64,000 nt of DNA from Cellvibrionales bacterium (GCA_016713115.1 JADJPU010000001.1:1798001-1862000), one strand, 5' to 3'; positions 29,460 through 38,694 are shown, counted from the first letter of the stretch. Made by a program: numbers and translations. Notes: generated by a model from the sequence alone, not told the origin.

Positions 29460-30513
29460 TGGGCAGGCAGAGCCTTGGTTGGCTATTGAAAATCTTACAG
29501 TGCGCTACGGGACACACAGCGTTCTGGATGCTGTTTCGTTGGTATTGGCGACCGGTGAAATCGGTTGCTTGCTCGGCGGTTCTGGCACCGGCAAATCGAC
29601 TTTATTGCGTGCCGTGGCGGGGTTTGAAACACCCGTGAATGGACGCATTGCGCTGGCGGGTCGCACGCTCAGTGGGGATGGCGCTGCCGTGCCCGCGCAT
29701 CAGCGCGGTGTCGGCATGGTGTTTCAAGATCACGCCCTGTTTCCGCATCTCACCGTTACCGACAACATCGCCTTTGGTTTGCGCAAGGCATCAGCCACGC
29801 AGCGACAGCAGCGCGTTGCAGAGCTGTTGGTGATGATCGAACTCAGCGATCTGGCGCAGCGCTTTCCACACGAATTGTCTGGCGGGCAGCAGCAGCGCGT
29901 GGCGCTGGCGCGCGCTTTGGCGCCACAGCCTGCGCTGGTGTTGCTCGACGAACCTTTTGCGAGTTTGGATACTGAGTTGCGTCAGCGTTTGGCAATGGAT
30001 GTGCGCGCTCTGTTGAAAAGCAGCAACACGGCCGCGTTATTGGTGACGCACGATCAGCAGGAAGCTTTTGCGATGGCGGATAAGGTGGGTTTGCTGGCAG
30101 AGGGATGCCTGCAGCAGTGGGATACGCCGTACGCCCTGTACCACGAACCCGCTAATCGCGCGGTGGCTGAGTTTGTCGGTGAAGGCGTGTTGTTGCCGGC
30201 AGCCGTGTTGAGCGAGCGCTGCTTGCGGATGCCGCTCGGCGAATTTTGCAGCTTGCATAACTTGCCGGTTGTCGAGGGTTGTGTGCTCGATGTCTTAGTG
30301 CGCCCCGATGATGTGGTGCACGATGATGCCAGTCCTGTGCGAGCGCAATTGCTGCGCAAGCAGTTTCGCGGTGCTGATTTTTTGTGCGCGTTGCAATTAG
30401 ATGATGGCAGCGAAGTGCTGTCATTGATACCAAGTCACCATAATCATGCTATCGGTGAATACATCGGCATCCGCGTGGAATTTGATCATTTGATTACTTT
30501 TCCACGCACCTGA
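29452..30513 (+). CDS. Fe3+ ABC transporter ATPase (FbpC type)
   Basis: Drives ferric import. The 353 residues have Walker A GGSGTGKST, the Q-loop VFQDHALFPHL, signature LSGGQQQRVALARAL, Walker B LVLLDEPFASLD and switch histidine in LLVTHDQQEAF. A C-terminal regulatory OB-like domain (residues about 240-350) is typical of FbpC/PotA-type proteins. ATG 29452 overlaps the permease stop by 8 bases; the longer frame from 29356 lies within the permease and is unconserved. It is last in the iron operon and convergent with oxyR, with only 3 bases between the stops. Confidence 0.95.
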   Translation: MNNGQAEPWLAIENLTVRYGTHSVLDAVSLVLATGEIGCLLGGSGTGKSTLLRAVAGFETPVNGRIALAGRTLSGDGAAVPAHQRGVGMVFQDHALFPHLTVTDNIAFGLRKASATQRQQRVAELLVMIELSDLAQRFPHELSGGQQQRVALARALAPQPALVLLDEPFASLDTELRQRLAMDVRALLKSSNTAALLVTHDQQEAFAMADKVGLLAEGCLQQWDTPYALYHEPANRAVAEFVGEGVLLPAAVLSERCLRMPLGEFCSLHNLPVVEGCVLDVLVRPDDVVHDDASPVRAQLLRKQFRGADFLCALQLDDGSEVLSLIPSHHNHAIGEYIGIRVEFDHLITFPRT

Positions 30514-30516
30514 TAT

Positions 30517-31383
30517 TCAACGCAACAACGCAGCCAATTTCTCAATCACGGCGGTGCGTACGCTGGTTTTGCGCCACACCAAACCGATGGTGCGATACGG
30601 TGCCGGTTTTTTAAAAGGGATGTAACAAATATCGCGCTCGTCGGGCTGTATGGCGATGTGCGGCATAAAAGTAATACCCGTTCCAGCTTTCACCATTTGG
30701 CGCAGCGTTTCTAAACTGGTGGCGCGAAAATCCTGTTCTTCTTCCGAGCCGACCAATTGGCACACCGCCAACGCTTGATCGCGCAAGCAATGCCCCTCTT
30801 CCAATAGCAATAATTTCTCGCTACCAATATCGGCTTGTGCAACCTGTTTTTTTTGGGCCAGCGCGTGTGTAGGCGGCGTGGCGAGCAAAAACTCATCGTC
30901 AAACAAGGCGCGCACTTCCAGTTGCTCATCGTGAATAGGTAGAGCCAAGAATGCCGCATCCAACTCGCCGCGTTTTAATCGCTCCAGTAACTGCTGCGTT
31001 TTTTCTTCAATCAATACCAATTTTAATTGTGGAAGCGCGGCAGTAATTTTGGGAACCAAGCTGGGGAAAATATAGGTGGACAGCGTGGGAAAAGCGCCGA
31101 GACGAAATTTTCCCGCCAGAGGGTCTTTGGAACTTTTCGCCACATCGTGCATGGTATCGACTTGATGCAACACCTTGCGCGCCAATGCGACAATTTGCTC
31201 GCCCGTTTCGGTGGGGATCACGCGTTTGTTGTTGCGCTCAAACAGCGTGATGCCCAGCGTTTCTTCCAGTTTGCGAATTTGATTCGACAGCGTCGGCTGG
31301 CTGACAAAACATTTGTCAGCTGCCTGACTGAAATTGCGCACATCGGCCACTGCTACCAAGTATTGCAAATCGCGCAAGTTCAT
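30517..31383 (-). CDS. oxyR: Peroxide-responsive regulator OxyR
   Basis: LysR-family activator that senses H2O2 through a disulfide. The 288 residues have the N-terminal helix-turn-helix (DLQYLVAVADVRNFSQAAD...VSQPTLSNQIRKLEE). The redox motif LEEGHCLRDQALAVC places cysteines exactly at 199 and 208, the E. coli positions. ATG 31383 is preceded by AAAGGAG. It follows ahpF by 28 bases on the same strand, so ahpF-oxyR is probably one operon. OxyR-type operators occur upstream of ahpF and ahpC in this window. Confidence 0.97.
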   Translation of the reverse strand: MNLRDLQYLVAVADVRNFSQAADKCFVSQPTLSNQIRKLEETLGITLFERNNKRVIPTETGEQIVALARKVLHQVDTMHDVAKSSKDPLAGKFRLGAFPTLSTYIFPSLVPKITAALPQLKLVLIEEKTQQLLERLKRGELDAAFLALPIHDEQLEVRALFDDEFLLATPPTHALAQKKQVAQADIGSEKLLLLEEGHCLRDQALAVCQLVGSEEEQDFRATSLETLRQMVKAGTGITFMPHIAIQPDERDICYIPFKKPAPYRTIGLVWRKTSVRTAVIEKLAALLR

Positions 31384-31411
31384 CGCTGTGCTCCTTTTTT
31401 ACAAAATTAGT

Positions 31412-32956
31412 TTACTGGCGAATCATGTGATCAAACGCACCTAGCGCCGCTGTGGCACCCGCTCCCATCGCAATAATGATTTGCTTGAACGGCACCGTGG
31501 TCGCATCACCGGCAGCAAACACGCCAGGCATATTGGTGGCGCCGCGTGTGTCGATTTCAATTTCACCGCGCGGGCTGAGTGCAATGGTATCTTTCAGCCA
31601 ATCGGTGTTCGGCACTAAACCAATCTGCACAAAAATACCTTCCAGATCGACAGTGTGTGTGTCACCGCTGTGGCGATCTTTGTAGGTCAAGCCGTTCACT
31701 TTGTTGCCATCGCCTATCACTTCTGTAGTTTGCGCAGAAGTGATAACGGTGACATTCGGCAAGCTGGCGAGTTTTTTCTGCAACACCGCATCGGCGCGCA
31801 ACTGTGCATCAAATTCCAACACCGTGACATGTGCCACGATGCCCGCCAAATCAATCGCCGCTTCAATGCCGGAATTACCGCCACCGATCACTGCTACGCG
31901 TTTGCCTTTGAACAGTGGGCCATCGCAGTGCGGGCAGTAGGCTACGCCGCGCCCACGGTATTCTTTTTCACCTGGCACATTCATTTCGCGCCAACGCGCA
32001 CCTGTGGCAAGCACCACCGTTTTACTTTTTACCGATGCGCCGCTGGCGAGCTCAATTTCTATCATGCCATTGCTGCTTTTTAATGCGGAAGCGCGTTGTA
32101 AATTCATGATGTCCACATCGTAAGCGCGCACATGTTGTTCTAAGGCGGCAGCCATTTTTGGGCCTTCGGTTTCTGGCACAGAAATAAAGTTTTCGATGGC
32201 CATGGTGTCCAATACCTGTCCACCAAAACGCTCCGACACCACGCCCGTGCGTATGCCTTTGCGCGCCGCGTAAATGGCAGCTGCTGCACCGGCAGGGCCG
32301 CCGCCGACGATCAACATATCAAACGCTTCTTTCGCAGCAATTTTTTCTGCGGCTTTGGCAGCGCTGTTTGCGTCGAGCTTGGCCAACATTTCATCCAATT
32401 CGATGCGCCCCTGTCCGAATTGTTCGCCGTTTAAAAACACAGTCGGTACGGCCATGATTTGGCGATTGTTTACTTCGTCTTGAAACAACGCACCGTCGAT
32501 CATCGTGTGCTTAATACGCGGGTTCAGCACCGCCATGATGTTGAGTGCTTGCACCACTTCTGGGCAGATCTGGCAGCTCAGTGAGATGTAAGTTTCAAAC
32601 TCGGCATCCATATCCAACGCAGTAATTTGCGCGATCTGCTCGTCGCTGATTTTGGGTGCGCGACCACCGGTTTGCAGCAGGGCGAGAATCAAGGAGGTGA
32701 ACTCATGGCCGAGCGGAATGCCGGCAAAGCGTATGCGCGGTGCTTCGCCAGGGCGTGCAACGCTGAAGGAAGGTGCGCGCTGCTGGCTATCGTCTTCGCG
32801 GAAGCTGATCTTGTCAGAGAGCGCCGCAATCTGTTGCAGCAAATCACGCATCTCTAACGAAGCGTTGCTGGCGTCGGGCGCCATTACTAGTTCAATGGGG
32901 TTCTCCAACAGGGCGATGTACTGCTCCAATTGAGCTTTGATGTTGGTGTCGAGCAT
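31412..32956 (-). CDS. ahpF: Alkyl hydroperoxide reductase subunit F
   Basis: NADH-dependent flavoprotein that re-reduces AhpC. The 514 residues contain the N-terminal tandem thioredoxin-like domain with active-site CQIC (near residue 130). The FAD/NADH thioredoxin-reductase-like part follows, with GGGPAGAAAAIYAARKG, the CPHC redox pair in AYCPHCDGPLF, GGGNSGIEAAIDLAG and the C-terminal GVFAAGDATTVP. ATG 32956 follows a GGAGGAC site. An OxyR operator and promoter lie upstream at 33002-33067. Confidence 0.98.
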   Translation of the reverse strand: MLDTNIKAQLEQYIALLENPIELVMAPDASNASLEMRDLLQQIAALSDKISFREDDSQQRAPSFSVARPGEAPRIRFAGIPLGHEFTSLILALLQTGGRAPKISDEQIAQITALDMDAEFETYISLSCQICPEVVQALNIMAVLNPRIKHTMIDGALFQDEVNNRQIMAVPTVFLNGEQFGQGRIELDEMLAKLDANSAAKAAEKIAAKEAFDMLIVGGGPAGAAAAIYAARKGIRTGVVSERFGGQVLDTMAIENFISVPETEGPKMAAALEQHVRAYDVDIMNLQRASALKSSNGMIEIELASGASVKSKTVVLATGARWREMNVPGEKEYRGRGVAYCPHCDGPLFKGKRVAVIGGGNSGIEAAIDLAGIVAHVTVLEFDAQLRADAVLQKKLASLPNVTVITSAQTTEVIGDGNKVNGLTYKDRHSGDTHTVDLEGIFVQIGLVPNTDWLKDTIALSPRGEIEIDTRGATNMPGVFAAGDATTVPFKQIIIAMGAGATAALGAFDHMIRQ

Positions 32957-33001
32957 GGCTGTGTCCTCCGGTGGTATTCAAGGGTGTTCTTGGATGTGGC
33001 C

Positions 33002-33029
33002 ACTGTACGGGCTAACTGTAGATTTTCAA
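33002..33029 (-). promoter_or_regulatory. Predicted ahpF promoter
   Basis: Read on the minus strand, TTGAAA (33029-33024) and TACAGT (33007-33002) are separated by 16 bases. The -35 lies one base from the edge of the OxyR-type site, the placement expected for an activator contacting RNA polymerase. Confidence 0.6.
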
Positions 33030-33030
33030 A

Positions 33031-33067
33031 ATGGATTGTTTTTATTGATTCAATAGCTGAAGGCTAT
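33031..33067. promoter_or_regulatory. OxyR-type operator upstream of ahpF
   Basis: Four elements at 11-base spacing: ATGG (33031), TTAT (33042), ATAG (33053) and CTAT (33064), separated by 7 bases each. This is the tetrameric OxyR pattern ATAG-N7-CTAT-N7-ATAG-N7-CTAT, perfect in its second half. The same element series occurs upstream of ahpC. It could also influence the divergent gene starting at 33156. Confidence 0.78.
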
Positions 33068-33155
33068 TATGCCAAAAGATAAATTTGTGAGGCAGGTAGT
33101 AGAAGATGGCGGTGCATCGTGGCAGTCTGGCGCTATTCCAAAGGAGGGTGGTGTG

Positions 33156-33699
33156 ATGCCTATGCCAAAAAAAACAGGGATAGCGGTAGGCATGTTAGCC
33201 CTTGCCGTGCTGGTGTTTGCTGCTTGGCTGCGCCTGTCACCAGAGTCGGCTGCAGAATCATCACAGGCGGTTTCTTCTGCCGCATCGCATCAAGCATCGA
33301 ATAGCGTTTCAGCATCCTCCGCAAACTCAGTGCAATCATCTGCTTCGGCAACACCGGCAGCTGCAGGAAACATCTTCTGAGGCTTCTAGCGATGCAGCAA
33401 TGGTTCGCCCTGAAGATGCCATCGTGGCAGAGCCAGTGGATAACTCTGTTGACGATAACCATGCCGTTACAGATGCGGCAAAACCATCGCCTGAAGTGTT
33501 GGCAGGTATTCGTGAAATGAAAAAACCAACAGCGGACGAAGGCAAAGTAACGGTGCACGCCGATGGTTCGCAGTCGGCGTCCCTGGGCAACCGCTACAAA
33601 TCTGTGCCCGTGGCAACGCGCGACAAAGATGGAAAGTTGCATGTGAATTACCACGGCGAAGAATATATCCAAGAACCAAAACAGAAAGAAAAACACTAA
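33156..33699 (+). CDS. Small anchored, Ser/Ala-rich exported protein, frameshifted
   Basis: Unrecognised protein of about 180 residues. It begins with a single hydrophobic anchor or signal (IAVGMLALAVLVFAAWL) and continues with a long Ser/Ala/Gln-rich low-complexity stretch. The C-terminal part (VTVHADGSQSASLGNRYKS...DKDGKLHVNYHG) resembles the tail of post-PEP-CTERM-1-type proteins; this is a weak resemblance from memory. The frame breaks between about 33330 and 33375: the upstream frame stops at 33380, while the downstream frame, one base offset, continues to 33699. Removing one base restores the protein. ATG 33156 is set by AAGGAGG (33141-33147). It heads a three-gene secreted cluster. Confidence 0.65.
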
Positions 33700-33725
33700 C
33701 CGTTTAAATTATTTTGGTGTGCATT

Positions 33726-36296
33726 ATGAAAAAGCTATTTCGATCATTCATAGCAACAACCGCAATTTTCTTGGCCGGTATTACTTCTGCGCAAGCGGCG
33801 GGCATTGTTTTTATTTTTGGAAATAATGTCACCGCGGAGCGGCAGACCGCGCTGTTGGCGGCAAAAGCAGAAATCGAACAACTGATCAACTTTCGTCAAA
33901 ATATCAAAGTAAGTGTTTCTTTTGATGATTTGCCTTGTAGCGAATTCAGCGCGGTGTTGGGCAGTGCGGGACCGCAAAATGCGTATCACAGTTTTACTGG
34001 GGCGCCACAAAGCAATGTTTGGTATGTGTCGGCACAAGCAGCCGATATTGGTTCTGCCAGTGCTATGGCTGAGTCCAGCCACATCCAAGGACAGTTTAAT
34101 AATCGCCTCGGACAAAGCGGTTGTTTGACAGGTACAACTTGGTATTTCGGTACGGATCATAACCCCGGCTCGAATCAAGTGGATTTTTTGGGAACTGCTG
34201 TGCATGAAATGATGCACGGTTTAGGTTTTCTTTCTTTTATCGGCAGCAATGGTGTATTTAGCAGTGGGCTGATTGATAACTACAGCTCGTTTTTGATGGA
34301 TGCCAGCACGGGAAAAAGTTGGAAAACTATGACCAACGGCGAACGCGCAGCCTCAATTGTGAGCGACGGTGATCTGGTGTGGACAGGTGCTAAAACATCG
34401 GCCATGAGCAGTTTGTTATCAGCAGGTGTGAATGCAGGTCGAGTGCAATTGTTCGCGCCATCGTCTTATCAAGGTGGTTCATCCACGAGTCATTTTGATG
34501 ATGCGGTGCATTACGACTCTGATGCTGACGAAGTAATGGAGCATCAATACGAATTTCCCAATGAAAGCGTGATGGCATCCGCCGCATTTTGTGACATGGG
34601 TTGGTTGTTGCTGCGTGATACTGACGGCGATGGTATTGATGACTGCCAAGACGATGAGCCGCTATCTCCACCGCCGCCGGATACCGATGGCGATGGTGTG
34701 AGCGATAACTTGGATGCGTTTCCTAATAACGATGCCGCCGCTGTAGACAGTGACGGCGACAGCATGCCCGATGCGTGGTTGCCAGGAAATCCTTACGGCT
34801 GTACGCCCAACGCCGCCACTTGCAACGGTTTAACTTTGGATACGGATAGCGACAATGATGGTGTGGCAGATACAACGGATAATTGCCCGTTAATCGCCAA
34901 TGCTGATCAAAAAGATTACAACAGCAACGGCCAAGGTGATGCTTGTGATCCGATGCCCATGCCGAATGTCGATGGTCTAGTCACAAAAGATAAAACGGGT
35001 ACGGTGGTTGCGTTTGCCGGTGATTTTGATGGTGATGGTTATGGCGATTTCGTTGTCGGCACTCCCGGACATGATGTTCCGGCATCACCGCCACTCAAAG
35101 CCATTTCTAGCGCGGGCAAAGTAGAAATTATTTCTGGCGCAACAGAGCTGCCGATTTTTCCGTTGACTGGCAGTGTGGCGAAAGATGGTTTTGGTACAGC
35201 GGTCGCTGGTAATGCCGATGTAAACGGTGACGGTATTGCAGATGTGGTGGTGGGTGCACCGCTGGCCGATGATGTGGATAACGGTTTAAAAAATGTCGGC
35301 ATGATCAGCGTTATTTACGGCTGCACTGCGCCGTGCACGGTGCAACATGAAGAGCGTTACGGCACAGAAACCAATGCTATGTTTGGTGCGGCAGTTGCCT
35401 TGGGTGATTTTAATGACGATGGCAATGCAGATGTCGCAGTGGGTATTCCCAAAGCGGTGAACGCGCAGGGTGTGAAACCGCTCAAACAAGCGGGCGAAGT
35501 GAAAGTGCTGTCGGGTAGTAATTTGGATGCTGTGCCACTGTTAGATGTGTACGGTGAAACCGCCAATGCGCGCGCAGGAACGGCGCTAGCCATGGGCGTT
35601 TGGGATACCAACCCTGGTGATGAATTGATGGTGGGCGCACCGAATGATGACGACACAGATGACGGTTTAACCGATGCAGGCAGCGTGCGTGTTTATTCAC
35701 TGAGTAACGGCACCACGGCAGATTTTTTTGAATACGGCACAGCCGCTAAAGACTATTTTGGTGCGGCCATTGCAGCGGGTGCAGATGTGGACGGTGATGG
35801 CCTCAAGGATTGGGTGGTTGGCATGCCGGGTGCAGATGTTTTTGTTAATGGCGTGAAAAAGAAAAACGCGGGCAGTATTCGCATTTTTAGGGGCAGCATA
35901 ATTAGCCTCCACCCAGAACTGGATCCGCTGCTGGGCGCGGCGACAAACGAAGGCTTGGGTTCTGCACTGGCGTTAGGGGATGTGAACGATAACGGTTTTG
36001 CCGACATCGTGGCCGGCACGCCCAAAGCGGCCAACCCTACCGCTGTGCCCAAAGCGATAGCGGCTACCGGCAGAGTGCGTATTTATTTTATGGATGGCAG
36101 TTCTTTTCAGGTATTGGGCGAGTCCTTGTACGGTGTGAAAAAAGGTGATTTGTTTGGTGCCTCCGTGAGTGCAGGTGATATTGATGGCGATGGCAAGGCT
36201 GACTTGATCATCGGCATCCCAGGTAAAGATGTGCAGAGCGTGAAATTACAAAAAGATGCGGGCGGTGTAACCGTGATCAGCGGAGCAGATTTGTAG
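33726..36296 (+). CDS. Secreted metalloprotease-like protein with TSP3 and FG-GAP repeats
   Basis: 856-residue exported protein with a signal peptide ending SAQAA. Residues 20-295 form a zinc-metalloprotease-like domain with HEMMHGLGF (H160, E161, H164) and a terminal ASAAFCDMGW segment resembling the end of metzincin-like catalytic domains. The third zinc ligand is not at the metzincin position, so either it lies elsewhere (a candidate is the histidine in SHFDDAVHYD) or the fold differs. Residues about 298-420 hold calcium-binding DxDGDGxxD repeats of thrombospondin type 3 form. The remainder has about seven FG-GAP/integrin-alpha-like repeats (GDFDGDGYGDFVVGTP, ADVNGDGIADVVVGAP). ATG 33726 gives the clean signal; it is 26 bases after the small gene. 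Confidence 0.8.
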   Translation: MKKLFRSFIATTAIFLAGITSAQAAGIVFIFGNNVTAERQTALLAAKAEIEQLINFRQNIKVSVSFDDLPCSEFSAVLGSAGPQNAYHSFTGAPQSNVWYVSAQAADIGSASAMAESSHIQGQFNNRLGQSGCLTGTTWYFGTDHNPGSNQVDFLGTAVHEMMHGLGFLSFIGSNGVFSSGLIDNYSSFLMDASTGKSWKTMTNGERAASIVSDGDLVWTGAKTSAMSSLLSAGVNAGRVQLFAPSSYQGGSSTSHFDDAVHYDSDADEVMEHQYEFPNESVMASAAFCDMGWLLLRDTDGDGIDDCQDDEPLSPPPPDTDGDGVSDNLDAFPNNDAAAVDSDGDSMPDAWLPGNPYGCTPNAATCNGLTLDTDSDNDGVADTTDNCPLIANADQKDYNSNGQGDACDPMPMPNVDGLVTKDKTGTVVAFAGDFDGDGYGDFVVGTPGHDVPASPPLKAISSAGKVEIISGATELPIFPLTGSVAKDGFGTAVAGNADVNGDGIADVVVGAPLADDVDNGLKNVGMISVIYGCTAPCTVQHEERYGTETNAMFGAAVALGDFNDDGNADVAVGIPKAVNAQGVKPLKQAGEVKVLSGSNLDAVPLLDVYGETANARAGTALAMGVWDTNPGDELMVGAPNDDDTDDGLTDAGSVRVYSLSNGTTADFFEYGTAAKDYFGAAIAAGADVDGDGLKDWVVGMPGADVFVNGVKKKNAGSIRIFRGSIISLHPELDPLLGAATNEGLGSALALGDVNDNGFADIVAGTPKAANPTAVPKAIAATGRVRIYFMDGSSFQVLGESLYGVKKGDLFGASVSAGDIDGDGKADLIIGIPGKDVQSVKLQKDAGGVTVISGADL

Positions 36297-36372
36297 TGGC
36301 AGTATTGTAGTAAAAGTGTTGTAGCGAGTGCGTTGTTGTATGTTTCTATTAACCAAAAAAAGGAATGAAAAA

Positions 36373-37986
36373 ATGAAAACATTTCAAAAAAATCTGTTGG
36401 CTTTTTCTGTGAGTGTTGCCGCTGCTGGCTTTGGCTCGCAGGCTTTGGCAGCTACTACCACATTGGTCAGCATCACACCGCAGAAAATTGTGGGGAATGC
36501 GTTGAGTCGCAATGTCAGTTTGTCCAAAAGTGGCGCGCAGTGTGCTTTTGAGTCGGATGCCACCAATCTCACCCTGCAGGATGGCAATGTCGATCGCGAT
36601 ATTTTTATGAAAGTTGGGTCAAAAATTACGCGCGTCAGCGTCAATAGTTTGGGGCAAGAGGCGACAAACTCCGCTGTCAATTGGTATAGCAGTTCCGACG
36701 AGGCGGGTAGTTATAACGGCGAAATTTCGTCAGATGGCAAGTTGGTGGTTTTCCAATCCAATGCCGACAATTTAGATTTGTTGACGCAAGACGCTAACAA
36801 CGACACCAATAACGATACGGAATCGGATATTTTTGTGCGCGATATTGCGAAAAAGAAAACCTATCGCCTCAGCGGCATCATGGATGGTGCAGATGGCACT
36901 TTAACTGCTGGGCAGCTGGATGTATTTAATCAACCAGTTAGCACTACCGATGCGCCGTGGAAAATTATGACGCAGTCCAATGATTGGAGTGGCAATCCGG
37001 CAATTGCAGGTACGGCTAAACAGGCGTGGGTAGCGTTTGAGTCTTATGCCACCACCTTGTCGCCTTTTGTAACATCTGGCGATGACCATATTTATGTGGT
37101 CGATTTAAAAACGAAAAAGATGGAATTGGTTGATGCCCAGCATGATCTCAGCGGTAACCCCACAGTGGAGGGGAATGACAACAGCTCGAGTGTTGCAATT
37201 TCTGCCGATGGGCGCTTTGTGGTGTACGAAAGTGATGCATCCAATTTGGTCGCCAGCCCTGTTACTGCAAATGTCACCGATATTTTTATTTACGATCGTA
37301 AACGGTTTAAAACCTATCAGTTGAGCGGTACCTTGACGCCAACGGGAACCAATGGTTTTGTTGTGTCAGCAGAAGGGGATAACGACAGCGCAGCACCGAA
37401 AATTGCCGGCGATGGCAAGAGCAAAACTAAGAGCTATATGATTGCTTTTGAATCTCGCGCTACCAATATGGATGTCACTGCAGTGCCTGGTGGTGACGCC
37501 GGTGCTGATCGCGATGTGTTTGTGGTGGAATTCGCGGCGATTGATCCCAAAGATGTTAATTCGGATTATGATGTCAATTCTCAGCGCCGTATCAGTTCTC
37601 CACTAGATACGCTGGGTGTGCCAACGGGAGAATCTAGACGCGCAGGGAATGGTTCGAATTCCACTAGTCGCGCACCAGTTATTGCGGGAACCAATCTGGC
37701 GTACAAAGTGGCATTCTATTCTACGGCTGATAATTTACTGGCAGCAGACCCTGTGAATGCTTACTGGAATGAAGACAGCAATGGCACACAGGATATTTAT
37801 GTGTTCGATAGCAAAACCAATGCATTTTCGCGCGCCAATGTCGATCCAACGGGTCAGCAAGGCACGGCAACTGCAAATAGCCCGGCTATTTCTGGTGATG
37901 GGAAAATGGTTGGCTTTGATACAAACGATAGTTACCTAACGCCCATTTCTTTGGGTGCGGGAACGCAAGTGTATACACGCAAGTAA
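36373..37986 (+). CDS. Secreted TolB-like beta-propeller protein
   Basis: 537-residue exported protein with signal peptide ending SQALA. The body has recurring blades of the type ISxDGxxVxFxSxAxNL (for example ISADGRFVVYESDASNLV and ISGDGKMVGFDTNDSYL). Most are followed by DIFVRDI/DIFIYDR/DIYVFDS strands, the pattern of TolB/PD40 propellers. There is no enzyme motif. It follows the metalloprotease gene by 76 bases and is closed by a strong terminator, so the two may be cotranscribed. Ligand and partner are unknown; extracellular binding is the likely role. Confidence 0.72.
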   Translation: MKTFQKNLLAFSVSVAAAGFGSQALAATTTLVSITPQKIVGNALSRNVSLSKSGAQCAFESDATNLTLQDGNVDRDIFMKVGSKITRVSVNSLGQEATNSAVNWYSSSDEAGSYNGEISSDGKLVVFQSNADNLDLLTQDANNDTNNDTESDIFVRDIAKKKTYRLSGIMDGADGTLTAGQLDVFNQPVSTTDAPWKIMTQSNDWSGNPAIAGTAKQAWVAFESYATTLSPFVTSGDDHIYVVDLKTKKMELVDAQHDLSGNPTVEGNDNSSSVAISADGRFVVYESDASNLVASPVTANVTDIFIYDRKRFKTYQLSGTLTPTGTNGFVVSAEGDNDSAAPKIAGDGKSKTKSYMIAFESRATNMDVTAVPGGDAGADRDVFVVEFAAIDPKDVNSDYDVNSQRRISSPLDTLGVPTGESRRAGNGSNSTSRAPVIAGTNLAYKVAFYSTADNLLAADPVNAYWNEDSNGTQDIYVFDSKTNAFSRANVDPTGQQGTATANSPAISGDGKMVGFDTNDSYLTPISLGAGTQVYTRK

Positions 37987-38005
37987 TGCAGTGAATGCTG
38001 AACAA

Positions 38006-38038
38006 AAAAACGCCCCAATATTGGGGCGTTTTTTTTTG
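38006..38038. terminator. Bidirectional intrinsic terminator
   Basis: An 18-base perfect hairpin CGCCCCAAT/ATTGGGGCG (38011-38028) is followed by nine to ten T on the plus strand and preceded by seven A. It can therefore end transcription of both the propeller gene and the convergent ahpC. Confidence 0.93.
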
Positions 38039-38062
38039 GTGCCAAGCTAAGAAAAAAACAGC

Positions 38063-38629
38063 TTAGATTTTGCCTACCAAATCCAGAGAAGGTTTCAGTG
38101 TGGCTTCGCCTTCTTTCCATTTGGCTGGGCAGACTTCGCCGTCGTGTGAAGCAACATATTGTGCAGCTTTTACTTTGCGCAGCAATTCAGTGGCGTCACG
38201 GCCAATACCCAAGTCGTGGATTTCGCACACTTTAATCACGCCTTCTGGGTTGATCACGAAAGTGCCGCGCAGTGCGAGACCCGCTTCTTCAATCATCACG
38301 CCAAAGTTGCGAGTGATCGCGCCAGTTGGATCGCCGATCATCGGGTATTTGATTTTTTTGATCGTGTCAGAAGCGTCATGCCAGGCTTTGTGTGTGAAGT
38401 GTGTGTCGGTAGACACAGAATAAATTTCCACGCCAATTTTTTGGTATTCAGCGTAGGTGTCAGCCAAATCGCCCAGTTCGGTGGGGCAAACAAAGGTGAA
38501 GTCTGCAGGGTAGAAGCAGACGACAGACCATTTGCCTTTCAAATCGGCGTCAGTCACTTCAACAAATTTACCGTTGTGAAAAGCAGTCGCTTTGAACGGT
38601 TTGATAGCGGTGTTAATCAATGAACTCAT
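38063..38629 (-). CDS. ahpC: Alkyl hydroperoxide reductase subunit C (2-Cys peroxiredoxin)
   Basis: Reduces H2O2 and organic peroxides; it is recycled by AhpF. The 188 residues have the peroxidatic cysteine in FYPADFTFVCPTEL (about residue 47) and the resolving cysteine in HDGEVCPAKW near the C-terminus. ATG 38629 is set by AGGAG just upstream; the longer frame to 38776 runs through the promoter. An OxyR operator and a good promoter lie upstream. ahpF lies 5.7 kb away, separated by the secreted-protein cluster. Confidence 0.98.
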   Translation of the reverse strand: MSSLINTAIKPFKATAFHNGKFVEVTDADLKGKWSVVCFYPADFTFVCPTELGDLADTYAEYQKIGVEIYSVSTDTHFTHKAWHDASDTIKKIKYPMIGDPTGAITRNFGVMIEEAGLALRGTFVINPEGVIKVCEIHDLGIGRDATELLRKVKAAQYVASHDGEVCPAKWKEGEATLKPSLDLVGKI

Positions 38630-38665
38630 AAGGTACTCCTTGTAGAGCGGGTGGTTGGGATTGCC

Positions 38666-38693
38666 ACTATAGGCACAGTGGCAGGCTTTGCAA
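38666..38693 (-). promoter_or_regulatory. Predicted ahpC promoter
   Basis: On the minus strand TTGCAA (38693-38688) and TATAGT (38671-38666) are separated by 16 bases. The -35 begins one base from the OxyR-type element, as at ahpF. Confidence 0.7.
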
Positions 38694-38694
38694 A

